Positions 60,780 through 64,000 of a DNA stretch of 64,000 nt are shown piece after piece; the stretch's first letter is position 1; each line of letters opens with the position of its first letter. Under the pieces are notes generated by a model. The model made no database searches. It worked only from the letters and a program-made list of their open reading frames with translations, and was not told the origin of the DNA. The translations under genes were made by a program, and so were the position numbers. Source of the stretch: Diprion similis (taxonomy: Eukaryota > Arthropoda > Insecta > Hymenoptera > Diprionidae); assembly GCF_021155765.1 (NCBI RefSeq), contig NC_060111.1, positions 8,121,981-8,185,980 on the forward strand, given 5' to 3'.

Positions 60780-63700
60780 CCGAGTATATACATGTGGACG
60801 CGATAGTGAGACAAGAAGCCTCAAGCACTGTCACATAACCTCGGCAAACCATTCCGGGCCGACAGATGGCGCTAGTGGTTTGATGGTAATAAAAGCGAGC
60901 TGTTATCAGTCGAATGGATCAGAAGTAAGTCGGTCCGCGTACGATTCGCATCGGCTCCTGCTTCACCCAATTGTTGTGCGCTCTGAACTCAGGGCTGAAG
61001 GGATGAGTACCCACGTGGCTAGTATCGCTACCACATACATATAAACAATAATTTCGTACTATAATCGATAGATTGCAATAATTCATACCCATCATTTACA
61101 CGACCTCCGTTTTCATCGAAGTTTTGTATCCAGGTTATTTTAGTCAAATTGTTCTTAGTCGAATAGTTTTTATTCGAATCGTTTAAAGTCAAATTGTTTT
61201 TGAGTCGAATAGTTTTTAGTCAAATTGTTTTTTAGTCAAATTTTCTGTAGACGTAGTTTTATAGTAGACACACTTAAGAGTGCTTCTAATTTTTGCTGAT
61301 AGTTTCGACTTTAACGTCCTTGGCATCAGATTCCTGCACCATGGAGGTACTTTTGGAGGATACGAAATTCATGAAGTCCTCATGTGTCGGTAAAACAGAA
61401 TATTTTTTACTGGGGACGGGTAAGGCAGGCACGGACTCTGCACGCTGACTTGAACAGAGGACCGTAGTCGAGTCGGTATTGCAATTTTCTACTTAAATTA
61501 CTTCTGACATAACGGTGGCGGGAAAATCGAAGGCGATAGCAATAATTTAAATAAAACAAATAATAATCAGAAAATTTTGCGATCAATTTCTGTGTACCAG
61601 TGAATCAATACAGGCTTCCCCTCCAAGCGATTCTCCAATCTTCGAAATTTCTTCTCATAATTTTTTGTGTTCCTTGCTCTTGGCTCTTGGGGGAACGTCA
61701 CCTGAGGTTTAATTTTGTTATCGATGGTTTGAATCAGCTTGAAGAGAACTGATTAAAGAGATTAACCGGCAATCATCTGATCCAGCATCCTTTTCGATTA
61801 TCGGGAAGAACAAAGATGGAGATACTTTCTACGAGTAGACACTTCTCGGAACTAATTATCGGCTGGTCCTTGACATTTGTGCCTTAGAAAGATCGAATTC
61901 GCGTGATAAAAGCTCACTCAGATCGCTTGCGTAAACTAATCACCGTTTTCGACGGTGAAATTTCTAGTACAATCAACTCGGTTCTAATCCCCAGAGAGAC
62001 TAGCCACGGAGGTGGAGGGGAACTACCAATGGACTATGAGTTTCGTTACCAGCATGGGGTTGATCTGCTTCGAGAGTACTTTTGGGAGCCGTTACAGGCC
62101 TTGGCAATCAAACTGTAAACAGAATTATAAACAAGCAAATAGCAGAAAAACAAAAACGACATTGTAGATTACATCAACCCATGAAAATCATCCATGACAT
62201 CGATGCAACCACGCGTTGAGAGAGAAGAGAAGATTACCTTCGAATACACAAATCGTAATTCGTTACAAATGAGATAAAATTTACAAATCCAATTATTAAA
62301 ACCTGCAAGGTAATGTAATCAGTGTGATTTATCGAATATTTTCGAACGCTGATCTTCTTTTTCGAATTCATCAACTAATATGATGCCCACTACTATTTTC
62401 TTCTCGATAATAATCATTTTTATACCAATATTCGATATATTTATAGTTTGATTAATTGCATGGATTACATTTTGCAATAAAGTTCGTGAGTTTTGTGTAA
62501 AGATTTTCGTGTATGGTGATGAATCGTGAAGTTCTTTTATGATGTGTACCGGAGTATGAGGCATCCGTTCTTCCGTGTCTTCGTGAAGTGATGATCCGGG
62601 CTTACGAAGCAAATACCGAGTCAGTAAAATTTATTGCCGAGGTGACAAACGTTGAAGGTACGCATAGGGGTACAAAGGGAGTAAAAAAATGTCGAAAGAA
62701 AGGTGGAGAAATAATAGTAAGAATGATAATGAAAAGTGAACGAAAATCTTTGTCAGCTTTCTCTCAGATATTTTTCTCGCCTTTACTCAAGCGAACAGAG
62801 CTCGAATCGTGTACCTAAACGTTATGATTAAAAGCGGACGCGAAATTAAATAGAAAAATCTCAGCCCCGGTGTGAAAAGGGTGTAAAGAATATATAAAGT
62901 ATGGAGATAAGAGACAAAGAGGTATGTTGGACATTACGAGAACACCTTAGAATATAAAGGAAAGCAATGAAAGAAAAAAGGCCAGACAGTGGAACGGGAA
63001 GAAGCGTAAAACGAGAAGGACGTAATAAAAAGAATGATAATCTCGAGCCCGCAGACAAACGTAAACGAGCCCCGATAATGGACAGGCAACATCAAACGAG
63101 TTTAATAACGTGGAGGGAAGATTGCACGTTTGAAATCTTTGTTTTACGTTAAAAACAATTTTACAATTATTATGAATATAGGATAAGACCAATTATTTCA
63201 AAACTTTGGAAAATAAGTGAAACTTTCCATGTCGGCACGATCAATGATTTTCCCCTCGTCATTCTTCATTCGCTTGACAATTTTTTTTTTTTTTGTAAGA
63301 TTTTCCAATCTCAAAAATCAACGATTTTTTTCTGAATTTTACTTTCAGACGTTGGTTTTTTTAATGGTTATTCATGCTTTCTAGAAATTAGCTATTTTGC
63401 AAAGTATCAAAAAATTCTCAAAAATCGGATTTTTTGTTGCGATCATTTTGCTACTCGTCTAATGATGAAACAATTTTTTAAATATTTTCGTTGCTTAGAA
63501 CTTGAAACATTCTAAACAAACAAGACATCATATTTTATCGTTCAGAAAATTCTTTAAAAATTACCAAAAATTCTGTTTTCCTACGTGAAAGGTTTCAGAA
63601 TTAAAGATAGAATATTCTGTAATTTTTTAAAAAGTTTTTGGAACTTTCGAACATGGTGCTTTGTTTTTTCAAAATGCTTAAAAGTACTACAAAAATAGAA

Positions 63701-64000
63701 AAACAATTGTTCCGTCTTGAAGATTTTGGATGAAGATTTTCAAGAATTTTTGTCGATTTTCAAAAAACCGTCCTTTTGAAATTGTTCTAAATAACTATAA
63801 AGATTTAACGATTGAAAGAAAAAAATCTGTAAAAATTCAGGACTGCTATTATCTGCTGAAAATCATATAAAAAATCATGAATCATTAATCGAGCTGATAT
63901 GTAAAGCCCTTCCAAATAAAGATTATTATCACCAAAGTAAAAAATTCCTCAACCCAGAATCATCAGCGTCCTTTTGGGTTAAACCGGTCATTTATTCAAC
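60780..64000. other. AT-rich end of the window, no gene recognised
   Basis: GC-richer stretches lie at 60790-61030 and 61320-61480. A frame at 61903-62118 (71 codons, contains RYQHGVDLLREYFWEP) and one on the minus strand at 62319-62612 have no family I recognise; the first could be a fragment of a gene or element outside my knowledge. 63200-64000 is A/T-rich and empty as far as I can see. Confidence 0.4.
61137..61246. repeat. Short tandem repeat, unit about 16-20 bases
   Basis: Five or six imperfect copies of a motif like tagtcaaattgttttt, alternating with tagtcgaatagttttt. Confidence 0.75.

Overview
This is nuclear DNA from an insect, most likely a hymenopteran (sawfly or wasp). The evidence is many short exons with clean GT-AG introns, an insect VEGF/PDGF-type receptor, Nimrod-type EGF-repeat receptors, short GGTTAG-type repeats, and a nuclear insertion of mitochondrial COX1 that uses TGA for Trp. 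The order is an inference; I cannot name the species. No bacterial, viral or CRISPR organisation is present.

Layout. 1-6278: AT-rich sequence with simple repeats and one composite hairpin element; no gene recognised. 6279-23329 (+): one large gene of about 23 coding exons, the insect VEGF/PDGF receptor Pvr, with a signal peptide, seven Ig domains, a membrane segment, a split tyrosine kinase and a tail rich in YxxM motifs. Three long palindromic elements bounded by TTAA lie in its introns, and a composite hairpin with a nested miniature transposon begins 29 bases after its stop codon. 24188-57990: three tandem units (A, B, C), each with one six-exon gene for a single-pass Nimrod-type receptor of about 22 NIM/EGF repeats encoded by a 2396-base exon. 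Unit A differs from the others by a 2 kb stretch carrying broken minus-strand coding sequence. Unit B carries a decayed Copia retrotransposon and a 4.1 kb segment absent from A and C. Unit C has a solo LTR at the place where B has the full Copia element. 57991-64000: AT-rich sequence with a palindromic element, a COX1 NUMT and a short tandem repeat; no gene recognised.

How it fits together. In Drosophila, Pvr acts in blood cells (hemocytes) and Nimrod proteins are phagocytosis receptors, so the window joins a hemocyte growth-factor receptor to a local expansion of hemocyte surface receptors. Joint regulation is only an inference. The three Nimrod genes are a mosaic: gene B matches A in some blocks and C in others, with very similar 3' repeat blocks in all three, which points to gene conversion or unequal crossing-over. 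Each copy has its own splice or exon change: A has lost the last 3' splice site, B uses a GC donor, and C has a longer exon 2 with two extra cysteines. The main points to follow up are this mosaic array, the chimeric solo LTR, and the intronic long inverted repeats that could yield hairpin RNA.
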